Shown here one piece after another: positions 1 to 9,635 of a stretch of 64,000 nt of DNA. The notes under the pieces were generated by a model. The model saw only the letters and a list, made by a program, of their open reading frames with translations, was not told where the DNA came from and made no database searches. The stretch's first letter is position 1; every line of letters starts with the position of its first letter. The position numbers and the translations under genes are program-made. The DNA is from an uncultured Bacteroidia bacterium. Its GTDB lineage: Bacteria; Bacteroidota; Bacteroidia; Bacteroidales; UBA932. The stretch lies in the NCBI GenBank assembly GCA_902792815.1, contig CADBAY010000010.1, forward strand, positions 16,261 through 80,260. The letters run 5' to 3'.

Positions 1-1
1 C

Positions 2-1900
2 GTAATGGAAGGCAACCAGCCTACCGTAATCATTAACGACGAAGGCGCCCGCACCACTCCGTCAGTGGTTGCGTTCACCGATGGCGGAGAGCGCAAAGTC
101 GGCTCCCCTGCCAAGCGTCAGGCTATTACCAACCCTAAGAACACTATCTTCAGTATCAAGCGTTTCATGGGCGAGACCTACGACCAGGTGGGCAAAGAAG
201 TGGCCCGCGTACCTTACAATGTGGCCCGTGGAGACAACAACACTCCCCGCGTGGACATCAGCGGACGTCTGTACAGCCCTCAGGAAATATCCGCAATCAT
301 TCTCCAGAAGATGAAGAAGACCGCGGAAGATTATCTCCGTCAGCCTGTTACCGAGGCGGTCATTACCGTTCCCGCATACTTCTCCGACAGCCAGCGCCAG
401 GCCACCAAGGAGGCCGGCAAGATTGCAGGCCTCGATGTGAAGCGTATCATCAACGAGCCTACCGCAGCCGCTCTTGCATATGGTCTTGACAAGAAGAACA
501 AGAATATGAAAGTGGCCGTTTACGACCTCGGCGGCGGCACCTTCGATATCTCCATCCTGGAGCTCGGCGACGGTGTGTTCGAGGTACGTTCCACCAACGG
601 CGACACCCATCTGGGAGGCGACGATTTCGACCAGGCCATCATCGACTGGCTCGCCGGCGAATTTGCTTCCGAGAACGGCGGAATGGACCTCAAGAGAGAT
701 CCTATGGCCCTCCAGAGGCTTAAGGAAGCTGCCGAAAAGGCAAAGATCGAACTTTCCAACGCTGCCAGCGCAGAAATCAACCTGCCTTACATCACCGCAG
801 TTGACGGTATGCCCAAGCACCTTGTGAAGACCCTCAGCAGGGCCAAGTTTGAGATGCTTTGCGACGACCTGTTCCGCCGCAGCATCGAGCCTTGCCGCAA
901 GGCACTCGAAGATGCAAAGCTTAGCGCATCGCAGATCGACGAAGTTCTGCTCGTGGGCGGTTCGACCCGTATCCCCAAGGTACAGCAGATGGTAAAGGAA
1001 TTCTTCGGCAAGGAGCCCAACAAGAGCGTCAACCCCGACGAGGTCGTGGCTATCGGCGCAGCTATCCAGGGCGGTGTTCTTACCGGTGATGTGAAAGACG
1101 TTCTGCTGCTTGACGTTACTCCTCTTTCGCTGGGTATCGAGACCCTTGGCGGAGTGATGACCAAGCTCATCGAGTCCAACACCACCATTCCTGCCAAGAA
1201 GAGCCAGGTGTTCAGCACCGCGGCCGACAACCAGCCCAGCGTGGAAATCCGCGTGCTCCAGGGCGAGCGTCCTATGGCCAAGGATAACAAGCAGATAGGC
1301 GTGTTCCACCTCGACGGCATAGCTCCCGCACCCCGCGGCATACCTCAGATTGAGGTTAGCTTCGACATCGACGCCAACGGTATCCTGAGCGTATCGGCAC
1401 GCGACAAAGCCACCGGCAAGGAGCAGAGCATACGTATCGAAGCCTCCAGCGGCCTGAGCGATGCTGAGATCCAGCGCATGCGTGACGAGGCCAAGGCCAA
1501 CGAGGAGGCCGACAAGGCCGAGAAGGAAAAGGTCGACAAGATCAACAACGCCGACGCCATGGTATTCCAGACCGAGAAGAACCTCAAGGAGTACGGCGAC
1601 AAGATTCCTGCCGATAAGAAGACTGCTATCGAGAGTGCTTGCAGCGAGCTCAAGAAGGCTGTCGAGGCCAAGGACCTCAACGCTATCGAGCGCTACAACA
1701 GCGAGCTTGAGGCAGCATGGCACGCCGCTTCAGAAGATATGGCTAAGGCTGCCCAGGGCGGCGCCCAGGGCCCTCAAGGCGGCGGTTTCAACCCCGGTGA
1801 CGGCGGCTTCAACCCCGGCGGCTTCGGCGGCGGTCCTCAGGGAGGCCCTCAGGGCGGTCCCGGCCCCGACTACGGCAACGGCCAGCCCGACGAGCAATAA
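2..1900 (+). CDS. dnaK: Molecular chaperone DnaK (Hsp70), 5'-truncated by the window edge
   Basis: Cytoplasmic ATP-dependent Hsp70 chaperone working with DnaJ and GrpE. The frame is already open at base 2. The first visible Met belongs to the conserved VMEGNQPTV stretch, so about 20 N-terminal residues with the first phosphate loop lie outside the window. Visible ATPase motifs include [19 protein letters not shown] and YDLGGGTFD (visible residues 173-181). The substrate-binding domain ([14 protein letters not shown], then ATGKEQSI) and a helical lid follow. The tail is rich in Gly, Pro and Gln and ends PDEQ, as is usual for DnaK of this phylum. A clear terminator follows within 30 bases, so the gene ends its transcript. 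Identification is secure; only the start is missing. Confidence 0.98.
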   Translation, partial: VMEGNQPTVIINDEGARTTPSVVAFTDGGERKVGSPAKRQAITNPKNTIFSIKRFMGETYDQVGKEVARVPYNVARGDNNTPRVDISGRLYSPQEISAIILQKMKKTAEDYLRQPVTEAVITVPAYFSDSQRQATKEAGKIAGLDVKRIINEPTAAALAYGLDKKNKNMKVAVYDLGGGTFDISILELGDGVFEVRSTNGDTHLGGDDFDQAIIDWLAGEFASENGGMDLKRDPMALQRLKEAAEKAKIELSNAASAEINLPYITAVDGMPKHLVKTLSRAKFEMLCDDLFRRSIEPCRKALEDAKLSASQIDEVLLVGGSTRIPKVQQMVKEFFGKEPNKSVNPDEVVAIGAAIQGGVLTGDVKDVLLLDVTPLSLGIETLGGVMTKLIESNTTIPAKKSQVFSTAADNQPSVEIRVLQGERPMAKDNKQIGVFHLDGIAPAPRGIPQIEVSFDIDANGILSVSARDKATGKEQSIRIEASSGLSDAEIQRMRDEAKANEEADKAEKEKVDKINNADAMVFQTEKNLKEYGDKIPADKKTAIESACSELKKAVEAKDLNAIERYNSELEAAWHAASEDMAKAAQGGAQGPQGGGFNPGDGGFNPGGFGGGPQGGPQGGPGPDYGNGQPDEQ

Positions 1901-1923
1901 AAGCACTATATCTACACTCCCGA

Positions 1924-1956
1924 ACGGAGCCCGGCTAATCCCGGACTCCGTTTTTT
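1924..1956 (+). terminator. Intrinsic terminator of dnaK
   Basis: ACGGAG pairs with CTCCGT and the inner CCGG pairs with CCGG across one C/A mismatch, with loop CTAATC. Six T residues (1951-1956) follow directly. It lies 24 bases after the dnaK stop codon. Confidence 0.9.
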
Positions 1957-2008
1957 ATCCCCCCGCCCGCAGCTGGCAGCCTGCTGGCAAAAGGCCGTGT
2001 GCAGGAAG

Positions 2009-2045
2009 GCCCAAGGGCGGAGAGGCAGCCCGCCGCCGACAGACA
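2009..2045. repeat. Dispersed GC-rich repeat, copy between dnaK and the AraC gene
   Basis: This stretch (GCCCAAGGGCGGAGAGGCAG and onward) matches 35489-35525 with about four differences over 37 bases. Part of it recurs near 35070. The AraC gene downstream ends 40 bases away, and no coding function is visible. It appears to belong to the composite repeat family that fills 34.8-35.8 kb. Confidence 0.6.
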
Positions 2046-2087
2046 AGGGCCCAGACAAGAGAGAGGCGAAAGCCGGAGCGAGCGGAG

Positions 2088-3071
2088 TTACGAGCGGCCT
2101 GCGGCGGAAGGCAGGCGGCTGGCCTTAAGAGAGCGGGAGTATTCGCTGGGAGTCATACGCTCGTTGAGCTTGAAAGCCATATTGAACGATACAACCGTAT
2201 GGAACCCGCACATCTGCGACAACTCTGTCATCCGCAGGCCGGAATCTTTCTTCAACAACTCCACCGCATATTTAATACGGTAGTAATTAACGAGCTGATT
2301 AAAGTTACGCCCGGAATGGAAATTAATCGAACGAGAAAGATACATGCGGTTGGTATGAGTCATTCTCGCCAGATCCTCCACGGCAAAATCGTCCTGAAGA
2401 TATGGCTTTTTGGTCTCCATAATACGCACCACATCGTTAAACAACTCCGCCGAACGGGAATCGGAATCAACATACTGCACCGGCGACTTAAATCCGGCCC
2501 CCTTCTGCCCGCGGCGTATCTGCTCCTCCTTCTGCACGCTGATAATCAAAGTGGTACGCGTATAAACCCGGTAATACTCCAGCACATACAGCACCGACAG
2601 CAGCCCCAGGCAAATCCGCGAGCCAATCGCCCAACTCCCCGACACAAACACCCAGGTTCCGGCGAACATAAACACACAGGTATGGAACAGCGCCGCATAC
2701 TCCTCGACACCTGCCCACACCGCCGAACTGTGGAACAGTGGCAGTACATCTTTCAAGCGCTTACGCGTGTGCCACAAAACAAAAACAAGCAGAATCAACC
2801 CGCTCACCGGAACTGGAGCCCAAAGAGGCAAAGGAAGCAACCTGAGCGGGACAAACAACGCCAGAGAAACCACCTGCGCAATCAGCGGCGCTTTAACCCC
2901 CGACTTGGAGCAAGGATAAAGCATCAGCAGATGCAGAGCGCAATACAGGTCAACACACAAACGGGGGCACAAATCCCCCTCCCCAAACAGGACATCAAGC
3001 AGCGAGAGCAACACCCCGGAGGCAATCGAAAAAATCCGCAGAGTCCTGTGAACACATATTTTTAGTTTCAT
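2088..3071 (-). CDS. Membrane-anchored AraC-family transcriptional regulator
   Basis: The 327-residue protein starts with about 190 residues of hydrophobic segments, probably six or so membrane helices. A short cytoplasmic linker and a C-terminal AraC DNA-binding domain follow (about residues 225-320). The recognition region contains FAVEDLARMTHTNRMYLSRS and the second helix-turn-helix MTELSQMCGFHTVVSFNMAF. This membrane plus AraC layout is common in Bacteroidales and suggests a regulator sensing an envelope or extracellular cue; the signal is unknown. The last residues (SRLPSAAGRS) run into repeat-like DNA, so the original C-terminus may have differed. A TATTTTTG -7 element sits just ahead of the start codon. 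Confidence 0.85.
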   Translation of the reverse strand: MKLKICVHRTLRIFSIASGVLLSLLDVLFGEGDLCPRLCVDLYCALHLLMLYPCSKSGVKAPLIAQVVSLALFVPLRLLPLPLWAPVPVSGLILLVFVLWHTRKRLKDVLPLFHSSAVWAGVEEYAALFHTCVFMFAGTWVFVSGSWAIGSRICLGLLSVLYVLEYYRVYTRTTLIISVQKEEQIRRGQKGAGFKSPVQYVDSDSRSAELFNDVVRIMETKKPYLQDDFAVEDLARMTHTNRMYLSRSINFHSGRNFNQLVNYYRIKYAVELLKKDSGLRMTELSQMCGFHTVVSFNMAFKLNERMTPSEYSRSLKASRLPSAAGRS

Positions 3072-3079
3072 AGCGAGAC

Positions 3080-3087
3080 CAAAAATA
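3080..3087 (-). promoter_or_regulatory. -7 promoter element (TATTTTTG) of the AraC gene
   Basis: The minus strand reads TATTTTTG, matching TAnnTTTG. Its last base is 9 nt from the ATG at 3071, which implies a nearly leaderless mRNA. Confidence 0.6.
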
Positions 3088-3137
3088 TATATTCACCACA
3101 ACTATGCGGTAGTCAGATAAGGGGTATTTTTAAGAGT

Positions 3138-4100
3138 TTACGATTCTTTCGGTAAATCTTTTTTTACCTTGATCTTTTCCTTGATTTCCTCGAACCCCTT
3201 GCCATATACGCCGGTCACTGAAGACACCGACAGGAAGGCATTGGGATCGATACTCTTGACAAGTCTCAAAAGCAGGCTGAGGTCGGATTTGCGGGTAAGG
3301 ACCATGAGCACTTCGGTACTCTGCTGCGTGTACCAGCCCTTTCCGTCAAGCACGGTAACACCGCGGTGAAGGTTATGCGTAATCCCGTCGGCGATTTCGG
3401 AATACTTGCTGGACAAGATGAACAGCTGCACCGACTGGCGCGAACCGGACAGATACATATCTATAACGGTACTGTTCACCACCACCAGTATGAAACCATA
3501 CACAACCGTAGTGATCTTTTCTGTCCAGGGAAGCAGCTGCCCCTCGGCCGAATAAGACGGAACCAACATGGAGGACAGGATGATGACCACATCCATCCAC
3601 ATAATCATACGGCCGGGCGAAACATTACGGTACTTATTGACTATCAACGCAATAATATCCGTTCCTCCGGTACTTCCGCCTTGCGACATGGTCATTCCTA
3701 TACCCACGCCCACAAGAATGCCGCCCATGATGGTACTCATCAACTTGCCGTTATCCACGGCCAGGGTCTGGCAAATCTCATGAGGGATGAGCCCCTGAAG
3801 AGCATTCAGGCCGACAGAGGCCAGAATCACGGCGAACACCGTCTTGCCTCCGAAACTCTTGCCGAGTATGAACAATGCCACGATGAGCAGTACGGCATTA
3901 ACGAAGAAGTAGGTAGTACCAATCTTGATGAAGCCCTTGGTAGCATACTGCACTATTGCAGCCACACCGGACACTCCACCGCCCACCAGGTTGTTGGGGA
4001 TGAGGAAGAGGTTCCAACCCGTCACATACAGGAGTATACCCAGCGCTATGAGCGCGTACTCCTTGACAACAATCCATACATTTTTTTTAGTCTGCGGCAT
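3138..4100 (-). CDS. YitT family membrane protein (downstream copy)
   Basis: The 320-residue protein has an N-terminal YitT/DUF161 membrane region of five to six helices, with the conserved NNLVGGGVSGVA and [17 protein letters not shown] stretches. A C-terminal cytoplasmic DUF2179-type domain follows (about residues 225-315, with HRGVTVLDGKGWYT and DPNAFLSVSSVTGVYGKGF). The molecular function of the family is not established; substrate export or transport has been suggested. Its start overlaps the end of the upstream paralogue by 14 bases, so the two are co-translated, and both sit behind leuS. No terminator is evident after it. Confidence 0.88.
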   Translation of the reverse strand: MPQTKKNVWIVVKEYALIALGILLYVTGWNLFLIPNNLVGGGVSGVAAIVQYATKGFIKIGTTYFFVNAVLLIVALFILGKSFGGKTVFAVILASVGLNALQGLIPHEICQTLAVDNGKLMSTIMGGILVGVGIGMTMSQGGSTGGTDIIALIVNKYRNVSPGRMIMWMDVVIILSSMLVPSYSAEGQLLPWTEKITTVVYGFILVVVNSTVIDMYLSGSRQSVQLFILSSKYSEIADGITHNLHRGVTVLDGKGWYTQQSTEVLMVLTRKSDLSLLLRLVKSIDPNAFLSVSSVTGVYGKGFEEIKEKIKVKKDLPKES

Positions 4101-5016
4101 TTTTCTTTCGACTTGTTTTAATTCCGGTTTTTATCTCGTCAAAGCCCTCGCCATACACGTTGTGGGTAGGCGACACCGACATAAAGGCCTTAGGATCGAT
4201 CTCCTTGATAACCTTGGACAGGGCGGGAAATTCCTTCTGGCTGATAAGAATCACAAGCACGTTCTTGTCGTTCTTCGTGTACCAGCCCATCGCCTTGAGC
4301 ACGGTGACTCCCCTCTCCATCTTGTGTACTATATGGTCGGCAATCTGCTCATATTTCTCAGAGAACACCATAAGCTGGTAAGACGACCTGTTACCGCCCA
4401 CCACCAGATCGATGATCATCATAAAGGTCACTATCTCCACAAGACCGTAGCAAGCGTCGGCAAACACCTTGTCAGGGAGCAGGAGCAGGAGCGAGACCAC
4501 CACGAAATCGAGCACGAAGAACGCGGTGCTGAGCGACACGGGCCAGTATTTGTTGATCATCAGGGCCACGATATCCGTACCTCCAGTACTGCCGCCGTAG
4601 CGTATCACCAGCCCGATTCCGACCGCCTCCAGCACACCGGCGATAACCGGAATCAGCAGGGTCTCGTGGACGAAAAAGAACTCGCCGGGTATGCAATGCA
4701 TGAAGGTCAGGCCCGACACGATCTGCATGGCAAGCGACGACATGGCTATACAGTACAAGGTCTTGGCGCCGAAACCTATACCCATGGCAATAACGGCAAC
4801 CAGTATAAGCAATACATTGATGACAATGTAAGAATACTGGGCCTGGATTACGCCTACCGTGGCATACTGGATAACGGTGCAAAGACCCATCAGCCCGCCG
4901 GCCGACATGCCGTTAGGTATCATGAAGCACTCCCAACTGATGGCGAAAATAAAGCACGCCACAGTCAGCGCCAAGTACTCCCAGATGAGCTTTAAGACTT
5001 TCTTACTCTTTGTCAT
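4087..5016 (-). CDS. YitT family membrane protein (upstream copy)
   Basis: The 309-residue paralogue of the next gene has the same layout: membrane region with [11 protein letters not shown] and [19 protein letters not shown], then a DUF2179-type domain with [20 protein letters not shown] and [19 protein letters not shown]. The start codon shares ATGA with the leuS stop, a 4-base overlap that implies translational coupling. The two copies are clearly diverged and probably form a stable tandem pair, perhaps a hetero-oligomer. The biochemical role is unknown. Confidence 0.88.
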   Translation of the reverse strand: MTKSKKVLKLIWEYLALTVACFIFAISWECFMIPNGMSAGGLMGLCTVIQYATVGVIQAQYSYIVINVLLILVAVIAMGIGFGAKTLYCIAMSSLAMQIVSGLTFMHCIPGEFFFVHETLLIPVIAGVLEAVGIGLVIRYGGSTGGTDIVALMINKYWPVSLSTAFFVLDFVVVSLLLLLPDKVFADACYGLVEIVTFMMIIDLVVGGNRSSYQLMVFSEKYEQIADHIVHKMERGVTVLKAMGWYTKNDKNVLVILISQKEFPALSKVIKEIDPKAFMSVSPTHNVYGEGFDEIKTGIKTSRKKNAAD

Positions 5017-7742
5017 TTCACAACGATGTTCACGATGCGTCCGGGGACTACGATAACCTTGACTATCTTCTGTTCCCCTACATATTTAGGAGTCTGTTCG
5101 GCAGCGCGCACGGCCTCTTCCACCTGAGCGGGCGAGAAAGAACGCGGCAGATCGACGGTAAAGCGCATCTTGCCGTTGAACTGCACGGGATAAGTCACAT
5201 TGTCCTCGGCAGCATAGGCGGCGATGAATTCAGGGAAACGGGCGTCAAACACTGATCCGCTGTTGCCGAGCCTCTCCCAAAGCTCCTCGGCGATATGGGG
5301 AGCGAAGGGACACAGAAGCACTACCAACGGCTCAAGGATGGCCCTCTTGCTGCACTTAAGCGCCGTCAAGTCGTTTACGGCAATCATAAAGGCGCTGATG
5401 GTAGTATTGTAGGAGAAGCTCTCTATGTCTTCCTGCTCCTTGCCGATGAGCTTGTGAAGCACCTTAAGCTCTTCAGCGGAAGGTTCCTCGTCGTTTACCA
5501 GCCACTCATCTTTGAAGTAGAACAGGCGCCAGAACTTCTTGAGGAAACGGTTCACGCCGTCGATACCCTTGGTGTCCCAGGGCTTGCTCTGCTCAACAGG
5601 GCCCAGGAACATCTCGTAAAGGCGCAGAGTATCAGCGCCATAGGTATCGCAGATAAGGTCCGGATTGACCACGTTGAACATCGACTTGCTCATCTTCTCG
5701 ATGGCCCAGCCGCAGCGGTATTCGCCGTCTTCGAGCACAAACTCGGCGTCGGCGAACTCGGGCCTCCAGGCACGGAACGCCTCAAGGTCGAGCTTGTCGT
5801 TGTAAACGATATTCACGTCCACATGGATCTCCGTGGTTTCGTACTGGTCTTTGAGCCCGGCGGACACGAAAGTGTTGGTGCCTACGATACGGTATACAAA
5901 GCTAGAGCGTCCCTGTATCATACCCTGGTTGACCAGCTTGCGGAAAGGCTCATCCTCGCACACATAGCCAAGGTCGTAGAGGAACTTGTTCCAGAACCGG
6001 GAGTAGATAAGGTGGCCGGTAGCGTGTTCGGTGCCGCCCACATACAGATCGACGGAGCGCCAGTATTCATTCGCACTGCGCGACACCAGCGCCGAGTCGT
6101 TCTGAGGGTCCATATAGCGCAGATAATATGCGCTCGATCCGGCAAAGCCGGGCATGGTGGACGTCTCGAGCGGCCAGCCCTTGTAGGTCCAGTTCTCGGC
6201 GCGCGAAAGCGGAGCCTCGCCGGTAGGCTTATACGAGCTGATTTCAGGCAAAGTGAGAGGCAGGTCCTCCTCGGCTACAGGGCAAGGAATACCGTCCTTA
6301 TAATAGATGGGGAAAGGCTCCCCCCAATAACGCTGGCGTGAGAAGATTGCATCACGAAGGCGCCAGTTGGTCTTGCGGCGCCCCAGCCCGTGCTCTTCCA
6401 CATATACCTTTGCAGCCTCTATGGCGTCCTTGACATCCATCCCGTCCAGGAAACCGGAATTGCACATACGGCCCTCCTTGGCGTCGAACGACTCTTCCGA
6501 TACGTCGCAGCCCTCGATGATAGGCACGATGGGAAGGTTGAACTTGCGGGCGAATGCGTAGTCACGGCTGTCGTGCGCCGGCACTGCCATAATGGCGCCC
6601 GTGCCGTAACCGGAGAGCACATACTCCGAAATCCACACAGGGATCTTCTGTCCGGTAAGAGGATTGATGCCGTAAGCTCCTGAAAATACTCCGGTTACGC
6701 TCTTGCCGCCGGCAATCCTCTCGCGCTCGGTCTTCTTCTTGACTTCCTGCAGGTATGCCTCGACCTCGGCCTTGCGGTCGGCAGAAGTAAGTTCCTCTAC
6801 CAGCTCGCTCTCGGGAGCCAGAACCATAAAGGTCACGCCGAAGATAGTATCTACCCTGGTCGTAAATATGGTTATGGGCTTCACCCTGCCGTCGCATTCG
6901 GTGTTGAACACCACCTCGGTACCGTCAGAGCGGCCTATCCAGTTGCGCTGCATCTCCTTGAGCGAATCGCTCCAGTCAAGGCTGTCAAGAGACGCAAGCA
7001 GGCGCGGAGCGTAAGCCGAAACGCGCAGCTGCCACTGGGTCATCTTTTTCTGCTCCACAGGGAAGCCTCCGCGCACCGACAAGCCGTCCTTGACCTCGTC
7101 GTTGGCCAGGACAGTGCCCAGGCCCTCGCACCAGTTAACGGATGTTTCGCCCTGATAGGCAATACGATAGCGCATCAGGATGTCGGATTTTTCCTTTTCC
7201 GAAGCGGCGGCCCAGACCTCAGGAGTGACATCTTCGTACCCTTCGGTCTCGAACTTGGCTATGAGTTCCTCTATGGGACGGGCCTTGTCGGCGGCCGGAT
7301 CATACCAGCTGCCGAACATCTTGAGAAATGCCCACTGGGTCCACTTATAGAACTTCGGATCGCAAGTGCGAACCTCCCTGTCCCAGTCGTAAGAAAAGCC
7401 TATCCTGTCGAGCTGGCTGCGGTAACGGGCGATATTGTCGGTTGTGGTCTTCTCGGGGTGCTGGCCGGTCTGGATAGCATACTGCTCAGCCGGAAGCCCG
7501 AAGGCATCGTACCCCATAGGATGCAGCACATTGAATCCTTTGAGACGCTTGTAGCGCGAATAAATGTCGCTTGCTATATATCCGAGCGGATGTCCGACGT
7601 GAAGTCCCGCTCCGGAAGGATACGGGAACATATCCAGCACATAATACTTCGGCCTGGAGGGATCCTCCACAGCCTTAAAGGTTTTGTTGGCGGCCCAATA
7701 AGCCTGCCACTTACTCTCAACCGACTTAAAATCGTACTCCAT
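5013..7742 (-). CDS. leuS: Leucyl-tRNA synthetase
   Basis: Class I aminoacyl-tRNA synthetase that charges tRNA-Leu in the cytoplasm; 909 residues, full length. The HIGH signature appears as HVGH (residues 48-51, in [16 protein letters not shown]). A CP1 editing domain follows, containing [18 protein letters not shown] and [17 protein letters not shown]-like segments. KMSKS lies at about residues 682-686, followed by the anticodon-binding helical domain. It follows the M28-like gene by 6 bases and runs into two YitT genes with an ATGA overlap, so it sits in the middle of a five-gene minus-strand operon. Confidence 0.98.
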   Translation of the reverse strand: MEYDFKSVESKWQAYWAANKTFKAVEDPSRPKYYVLDMFPYPSGAGLHVGHPLGYIASDIYSRYKRLKGFNVLHPMGYDAFGLPAEQYAIQTGQHPEKTTTDNIARYRSQLDRIGFSYDWDREVRTCDPKFYKWTQWAFLKMFGSWYDPAADKARPIEELIAKFETEGYEDVTPEVWAAASEKEKSDILMRYRIAYQGETSVNWCEGLGTVLANDEVKDGLSVRGGFPVEQKKMTQWQLRVSAYAPRLLASLDSLDWSDSLKEMQRNWIGRSDGTEVVFNTECDGRVKPITIFTTRVDTIFGVTFMVLAPESELVEELTSADRKAEVEAYLQEVKKKTERERIAGGKSVTGVFSGAYGINPLTGQKIPVWISEYVLSGYGTGAIMAVPAHDSRDYAFARKFNLPIVPIIEGCDVSEESFDAKEGRMCNSGFLDGMDVKDAIEAAKVYVEEHGLGRRKTNWRLRDAIFSRQRYWGEPFPIYYKDGIPCPVAEEDLPLTLPEISSYKPTGEAPLSRAENWTYKGWPLETSTMPGFAGSSAYYLRYMDPQNDSALVSRSANEYWRSVDLYVGGTEHATGHLIYSRFWNKFLYDLGYVCEDEPFRKLVNQGMIQGRSSFVYRIVGTNTFVSAGLKDQYETTEIHVDVNIVYNDKLDLEAFRAWRPEFADAEFVLEDGEYRCGWAIEKMSKSMFNVVNPDLICDTYGADTLRLYEMFLGPVEQSKPWDTKGIDGVNRFLKKFWRLFYFKDEWLVNDEEPSAEELKVLHKLIGKEQEDIESFSYNTTISAFMIAVNDLTALKCSKRAILEPLVVLLCPFAPHIAEELWERLGNSGSVFDARFPEFIAAYAAEDNVTYPVQFNGKMRFTVDLPRSFSPAQVEEAVRAAEQTPKYVGEQKIVKVIVVPGRIVNIVVK

Positions 7743-7748
7743 ATAGTT

Positions 7749-9071
7749 TTACTTTTTCTTTTCCAGACGGAACTCCACATTGAGTGATATTTCCGACTTG
7801 ACCTTCTGGCCTCTCACCTTGCCTGGTTTCCAGTCAGGCGAGGCCTTGATGACCCTCAGAGCCTCCGCCTCAAGCAACGGGTGGCTGCTCTTTTCGGCCT
7901 TGACTTCGGTCACGCGGCCTTTCTCGTCAATTATGAAATCCACCAGCACACGGCCCTGGATGCCCTGCTCCACGGCCTCCTTAGGATATCTCAGATATAC
8001 ATACACCCACTTCTTGAGGAACAGCGCCGGATCGGAGCTGCCCAGGAAGCTGGGCTTAACATCACATTCATAATAAGGCACGGCTCCGTGACGGCCGGTC
8101 AGATACAGCTCCCTCGCTGCCTCGGAAGGGTCGAAATCAGGCTTGGCGCCGCAGGAAAGGGATACAACGTAATTGTAAATGTATTCCAACTCCCGCTCCA
8201 TCGAATCGTACTCCAGCACCGAAGGGGTGTCCCTGGGGCTGTTGTACTCGGGGTACATCCCCGTGGTAAACATTGCGCAGGGTATCTTGCCGTCGTAGAA
8301 CACGCGGTGGTCGGACGGGCAAGGCTCGGCTGCCACAAGATTGGGAAGTACCGGCTGAAGCGTTGCCGAAAGGCTCGTTACAACCTTATTCAGGTCAGCA
8401 TTGGAAGCCGTATAGACGTAGAAGCCTCCCGAGGCTGTGCCAAGCATATTCAGCTCCACAGCGGCGTCGATATCATCTTTGGCGCCGAACGAACGGTTGA
8501 GGAAATACCAGCTTCCCGCACCGTCCCTCAGCGACGCTCCGACAGCGAGCAGTATCACAGAACGGCCAAGCAGCACTTTGTTGGTCTGGAGGCGCGATGC
8601 AAGCTGCAGGAGCATGGCTAGCCCGGAAGCGTTGCCGTTGGCCCCGTAATAGGTGTGCATCACATTCTCGCCGTCCACGTTTACGCTGGCTGTACCAAGA
8701 TTGTCCAGCCTGGCGCATACTACCACGTACTTATCTTTAAGCTTCTTGTCGTAGCCGGGAATGAATGCGGCCACATTGCGGGAGCGCAGCGTATCGGCGC
8801 TCTGCTGAATGCCGAAAAGGTCGCCGTCGCTTCCGTAGAGCAGGTCAACGCCCATTTCCTGGAAGCGTGAAGACATATAACGCGCCGCTTCAAGTTCACC
8901 TTCCGACCCGGCGGCACGGCCCTCCATAGCGGCCGAAGCAAGGTAACCCACATCGGCCTTCATCTCCCTAACAACTTCACTTTCGGTAAGTTCCGACCAA
9001 GGAGAATTCTTGTACTGGGCAGCGGCTGCCAAAGGCAGGAGCAGCAGAATAAAAACAGTCAGTCGTCTCAT
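7749..9071 (-). CDS. Degenerate M28-like peptidase fused to a TonB C-terminal domain
   Basis: The 440-residue protein has a Sec signal peptide (MRRLTVFILLLLPLAAAAQ). An M28 zinc aminopeptidase fold follows at about residues 25-335, then a TonB C-terminal domain at about 355-438 (YPKEAVEQGIQGRVLVDFII through WKPGKVRGQKV). The usual M28 zinc ligands look mostly lost: the AHxD motif reads ARLD, GxNDNASG reads GANGNASG, the EE catalytic pair is replaced in GASLRDGAGS, and NxDM reads ELNM. Only the last His (SDHRVF) remains. I infer a non-catalytic envelope protein, perhaps ligand-binding. The domain assignments are firm; inactivity is an inference from motif reading. Confidence 0.8.
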   Translation of the reverse strand: MRRLTVFILLLLPLAAAAQYKNSPWSELTESEVVREMKADVGYLASAAMEGRAAGSEGELEAARYMSSRFQEMGVDLLYGSDGDLFGIQQSADTLRSRNVAAFIPGYDKKLKDKYVVVCARLDNLGTASVNVDGENVMHTYYGANGNASGLAMLLQLASRLQTNKVLLGRSVILLAVGASLRDGAGSWYFLNRSFGAKDDIDAAVELNMLGTASGGFYVYTASNADLNKVVTSLSATLQPVLPNLVAAEPCPSDHRVFYDGKIPCAMFTTGMYPEYNSPRDTPSVLEYDSMERELEYIYNYVVSLSCGAKPDFDPSEAARELYLTGRHGAVPYYECDVKPSFLGSSDPALFLKKWVYVYLRYPKEAVEQGIQGRVLVDFIIDEKGRVTEVKAEKSSHPLLEAEALRVIKASPDWKPGKVRGQKVKSEISLNVEFRLEKKK

Positions 9072-9074
9072 AAG

Positions 9075-9599
9075 CTATTCTTTTACAATAACCCAAGTCT
9101 CTTTTGATGCAAAGGGAAGACGTTTAACCTCCCGGAAAGCCTTCATAGCATCAGAAATAGTGCCACAAGGAGCTACAACCAGGATGTTCATACCGCTGCG
9201 GGTACGGGTAATGCGTGCGCGATAGCCTGCGGCCTCATACTTGGAGGCCAGCTTACGAGCGTTACTGTCGTTGGCGAATACTCCTACCACCAGGCCCCAT
9301 CGCGCATCCAGCCACGATTTGGGGATGCTTTTCACCTCGGATGCCTTGCGCAGCTTGCCTACTTTGAGCAGGCTGTCCACAGCATGCAGCGAGTCTGCCT
9401 CGGCCTGCAGAGCCAGGCGGACAGAGTCACGGCGGGCGCGCTCGACAGAGTCGCGCCTCTGCTCAGCCAGCTCCAAACGGGCTTTCTTGGCGCTTATCCA
9501 CGCTGAGTCGGGACGGCCCGCCATGTGACGGAAAAAGTCACACGACTGCACCAGAGCAAGCGCGAGCAAAACTGCAACCAGGGTAGGAACTTTATTCAT
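9075..9599 (-). CDS. SPOR-domain lipoprotein
   Basis: The 174-residue lipoprotein has a lipobox ending LVQSC, so the mature Cys is near residue 20. A charged, probably coiled-coil stretch follows (SAKKARLELAEQRRDSVERA and onward), then a SPOR-like peptidoglycan-binding domain at about residues 100-172 (RWGLVVGVFANDSNARKLAS, YRARITRTRSGMNILVV). SPOR domains bind denuded glycan strands at division sites. ATG at 9599 is chosen over an upstream in-frame TTG because it gives a normal signal peptide and lies 7 nt after a TAACTTTG promoter element. It heads the operon with the M28-like gene, leuS and the YitT genes. Confidence 0.8.
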   Translation of the reverse strand: MNKVPTLVAVLLALALVQSCDFFRHMAGRPDSAWISAKKARLELAEQRRDSVERARRDSVRLALQAEADSLHAVDSLLKVGKLRKASEVKSIPKSWLDARWGLVVGVFANDSNARKLASKYEAAGYRARITRTRSGMNILVVAPCGTISDAMKAFREVKRLPFASKETWVIVKE

Positions 9600-9605
9600 A
9601 AAACG

Positions 9606-9613
9606 CAAAGTTA
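9606..9613 (-). promoter_or_regulatory. -7 promoter element (TAACTTTG) of the SPOR-leuS operon
   Basis: The minus strand reads TAACTTTG and ends 7 nt before the ATG at 9599. It is divergent with the plus-strand element at 9625-9632, only 11 bases away. Confidence 0.65.
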
Positions 9614-9624
9614 AATAAAAATCT

Positions 9625-9632
9625 TATATTTG
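9625..9632 (+). promoter_or_regulatory. -7 promoter element (TATATTTG) of the CapA-like gene
   Basis: TATATTTG ends only 3 bases before the proposed GTG start at 9636. This is the tightest promoter-to-start spacing in the window. Confidence 0.65.
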
Positions 9633-9635
9633 CGA

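Noticed and set aside
62-1723. Long open frame antisense to dnaK (553 residues)
   Set aside because: It mirrors the dnaK codon pattern, has no recognisable domain and no promoter; a compositional shadow in GC-rich DNA.
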